Shown piece after piece: positions 14,042-15,819 of a stretch of 15,819 bases of DNA. A program made the position numbers and the translations under genes. Position 1 is the first letter of the stretch; each line of letters starts with the position of its first letter. The notes under the pieces were generated by a model, which worked only from the letters and a program-made list of their open reading frames with translations, ran no database searches and was not told the DNA's origin. This DNA is from an uncultured Acetatifactor sp. (GTDB lineage Bacteria > Bacillota > Clostridia > Lachnospirales > Lachnospiraceae), in contig CAJTSY010000084.1 of NCBI GenBank assembly GCA_910578995.1, positions 2,399 through 18,217 on the forward strand, read 5' to 3'.

Positions 14042-15679
14042 TCAGAACTCATCCTCTTCTTTCTGGGCAGTAAATACGGTACGCTTTCTCGCCATCTCGT
14101 CGCTTGCCAGATACTCGTCGTAGGTGGTGATCTTGTCCACGATCTTGCCGTCGGGCAGGATTTCGATGATGCGGTTGGCGGTGGTCTGGACAAACTGGTG
14201 GTCATGGCAGGAGAACAGCGCCACCCCGGGGAACTTGATCAGCCCGTTGTTCAGGGAGGTGATGGACTCCATGTCCAGATGGTTGGTGGGTTCGTCGAAC
14301 AGCAGGCAGTTGGCGCCGCTGATCATCATCTTGGACAGCAGGCAGCGGACTTTCTCGCCCCCGGAGAGCACTTTTACCTTCTTCACGCCGTCCTCTCCGG
14401 CAAAGAGCATGCGGCCCAGGAAGCCCCGGACATATGTTACGTCCTTCACGGGGGAGTAGCCGGTGAGCCATTCCGCGATGGTCAGGTCATTGTCAAATTC
14501 CGCGGTATTGTCCTTGGGGAAATAAGCCTGGGATGTGGTGACGCCCCATTTGTAATTTCCCTCGTCGGGCTCAAGCTCTCCCATGAGGATCTGGAACAGG
14601 GTGGTCTTTGCCAGTTCCTGCCCGCCGACGAAGGCGATTTTGTCGTCATGCCCCATGACAAAGGAGACGTCATCAAGCACTTTTTCCCCGTTTATGGTTT
14701 TGGACAGATGCTCCACCGTCAGTACCTCGTTGCCGATCTCCCGGTCAGGGCGGAAGTCAATATAGGGGTATTTGCGGCTGGAGGGTTTCATGGTGTCCAG
14801 TTCGATTTTTTCCAGGGCGCGCTTCCTGGAAGTGGCCTGCTTGGATTTGGACGCATTGGCGGAGAAACGGGAGATGAATTCCTGCAGCTCCTTGATCTTC
14901 TCCTCCTTCTTCTTGTTGGCTTCCTTCATCTGGCGGATGAGCAGCTGGCTGGACTCGTACCAGAAGTCATAGTTGCCCGCGTAGAGCTGGATTTTGCCGT
15001 AATCGATGTCGGCGGTGTGGGTGCAGACCTTGTTCAGGAAATAACGGTCATGGGAGACCACGATCACCGTGTTCTCGAAATCGATGAGGAAGTTCTCCAA
15101 CCAGGAGATGGCATCCAGATCCAGATGGTTGGTGGGCTCGTCCATCAGCAGAATGTCCGGGTTTCCAAACAGGGCTTTGGCCAGAAGCACTTTCACCTTG
15201 ATGCTGCCGTCCAGGTCCTTCATGGAAGTGTAGTGCAGTTCAGTACCTATTCCCAAGCCGTTTAAAAGCATGGCGGCATTGGACTCCGCCTCCCAGCCGT
15301 CCATTTCGGCGAATTCCCCTTCCAGTTCGCTGGCCCGGATGCCGTCCTCGTCGGAGAAATCCTCCTTGGCATAGATGGCATCCTTTTCCTTCATGATCTC
15401 GTACAGGCGCGCGTTTCCCATGATGACTGTGTCCATCACAGGATATTCGTCGTATTTGAAATGATCCTGCTCCAGGACGGAGAGACGCTGCCCCGGTGTG
15501 ATGACCACATCCCCCCGGGTGGTTTCCAGATCCCCGGACAAGATTCGCAGGAAGGTGGATTTTCCCGCGCCGTTGGCGCCGATGACGCCGTAACAGTTGC
15601 CCTCTGTAAATTTGATGTTCACGTCTTCAAATAGTGCTTTTTTGCCGATCCGCAAGGTTACGTTGTTTACACTTATCAT
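14042..15679 (-). CDS. ABC-F family ATPase (YkpA/YbiT-like), ribosome-associated type
   Basis: Two ABC domains in one chain with no membrane segments mark the ABC-F family, which acts on translating ribosomes. Domain 1 has Walker A GANGAGKST (34-42), Walker B and Glu181 in LLMDEPTNHLD, and His210 in VSHDR. A charged helical linker (about 240-300, KKKEEKIKELQEF) is the ribosome-contacting P-site tRNA interaction motif. Domain 2 has signature LSGGEKVR (438-445), CLLFDEPTNHLD (458-469) and His492. Two sites are degenerate: signature 1 reads LDGSIKVK (156-163), and Walker A2 reads GGQELAKTT (352-360), lacking two P-loop glycines. Length 545 is typical. GAGG stands 7 bases before the ATG. Housekeeping translation factor is likelier than antibiotic resistance, but sequence alone does not decide. 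Confidence 0.92.
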   Translation of the reverse strand: MISVNNVTLRIGKKALFEDVNIKFTEGNCYGVIGANGAGKSTFLRILSGDLETTRGDVVITPGQRLSVLEQDHFKYDEYPVMDTVIMGNARLYEIMKEKDAIYAKEDFSDEDGIRASELEGEFAEMDGWEAESNAAMLLNGLGIGTELHYTSMKDLDGSIKVKVLLAKALFGNPDILLMDEPTNHLDLDAISWLENFLIDFENTVIVVSHDRYFLNKVCTHTADIDYGKIQLYAGNYDFWYESSQLLIRQMKEANKKKEEKIKELQEFISRFSANASKSKQATSRKRALEKIELDTMKPSSRKYPYIDFRPDREIGNEVLTVEHLSKTINGEKVLDDVSFVMGHDDKIAFVGGQELAKTTLFQILMGELEPDEGNYKWGVTTSQAYFPKDNTAEFDNDLTIAEWLTGYSPVKDVTYVRGFLGRMLFAGEDGVKKVKVLSGGEKVRCLLSKMMISGANCLLFDEPTNHLDMESITSLNNGLIKFPGVALFSCHDHQFVQTTANRIIEILPDGKIVDKITTYDEYLASDEMARKRTVFTAQKEEDEF

Positions 15680-15680
15680 T

Positions 15681-15764
15681 TTAAAACCTCATTTCCCGTG
15701 CCTGTCGGGGAACCCTGGGATCCGCCCGGCACCTTATTTTCCTTATGGAACGCTTTTCTTCCAT
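15681..15764 (-). other. Possible upstream ORF and structured leader of the ABC-F gene
   Basis: A 27-codon Arg/Lys-rich frame (10 of 27 residues basic) starts at ATG 15764 and ends in TAA one base before the ABC-F ATG. Its start codon lies in a perfect 7-bp hairpin, TATGGAA/TTCCATA (15744-15765). A second stem, GTGC/GCAC plus CGGG/CCCG (15698-15732), follows. There is no ribosome binding site for it, so translation is doubtful. Confidence 0.3.
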
Positions 15765-15775
15765 ATTCTTATACC

Positions 15776-15803
15776 ATTATACACAAAATGCCCGGATTGG
15801 CAA
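15776..15803 (-). promoter_or_regulatory. Promoter of the ABC-F gene
   Basis: On the minus strand there is TTGCCA (15803-15798), a 16-base spacer and a perfect TATAAT (15781-15776). Transcription would start near 15769, giving a ~90-base leader. Confidence 0.7.
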
Positions 15804-15819
15804 GGAAAATCGCAGAAAG

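Overview
The window looks like a chromosomal segment of a Gram-positive anaerobe of the class Clostridia, most likely a Lachnospiraceae relative. The evidence is strong AGGAGG-type ribosome binding sites, sigma-A type -35/-10 boxes, a DUF5050-type surface protein, a fused P-protein (chorismate mutase, prephenate dehydratase, ACT) and the general protein styles. The genus is inference. I see no phage, transposon or CRISPR, so this reads as core chromosome, with most of the oddities in the spaces between genes.

Left part (1-4562). An LD-carboxypeptidase-like S66 peptidase (+) converges on a tRNA-Leu(CAA) gene (-), with a strong hairpin between them. Then come an unrecognised 83-residue protein (+), a DRE-TIM (HMGL-like) aldolase with its own promoter (+), an ArsR/SmtB repressor with a complete SmtB-like zinc site (+), and, convergent to it, a membrane-anchored DUF5050 protein (-).

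Centre (4563-12352). Overlapping divergent promoters separate the DUF5050 gene from a tight six-gene + strand operon: pheA, a DUF815 AAA+ ATPase, a Ppx/GppA phosphatase, polyphosphate kinase ppk1, maf and a phosphoglycolate-phosphatase-like HAD gene. Gaps are 17 to 41 bases, with one overlap of 16. Phenylalanine synthesis is thus apparently cotranscribed with enzymes that make and degrade polyphosphate and clean up nucleotides.

Right part (12353-15819). A very acidic 87-residue protein has its own near-consensus promoter and ends at a perfect bidirectional terminator. It converges on a minus-strand pair, a PHP-domain phosphoesterase and an ABC-F ATPase of the YkpA/YbiT type. The ABC-F gene has a promoter and a structured leader.

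Most unusual are three degenerate tandem repeats in non-coding or gene-end DNA within 1.9 kb: a 32-base GACAGG-headed array before arsR, an in-frame 36-base duplication of the arsR 3' end (the zinc-ligand helix), and a ~19-base, seven-copy array filling the pheA leader. No wholly new system can be proven from sequence alone; these repeats, the arsR tail and the pheA-polyphosphate operon are the best leads.
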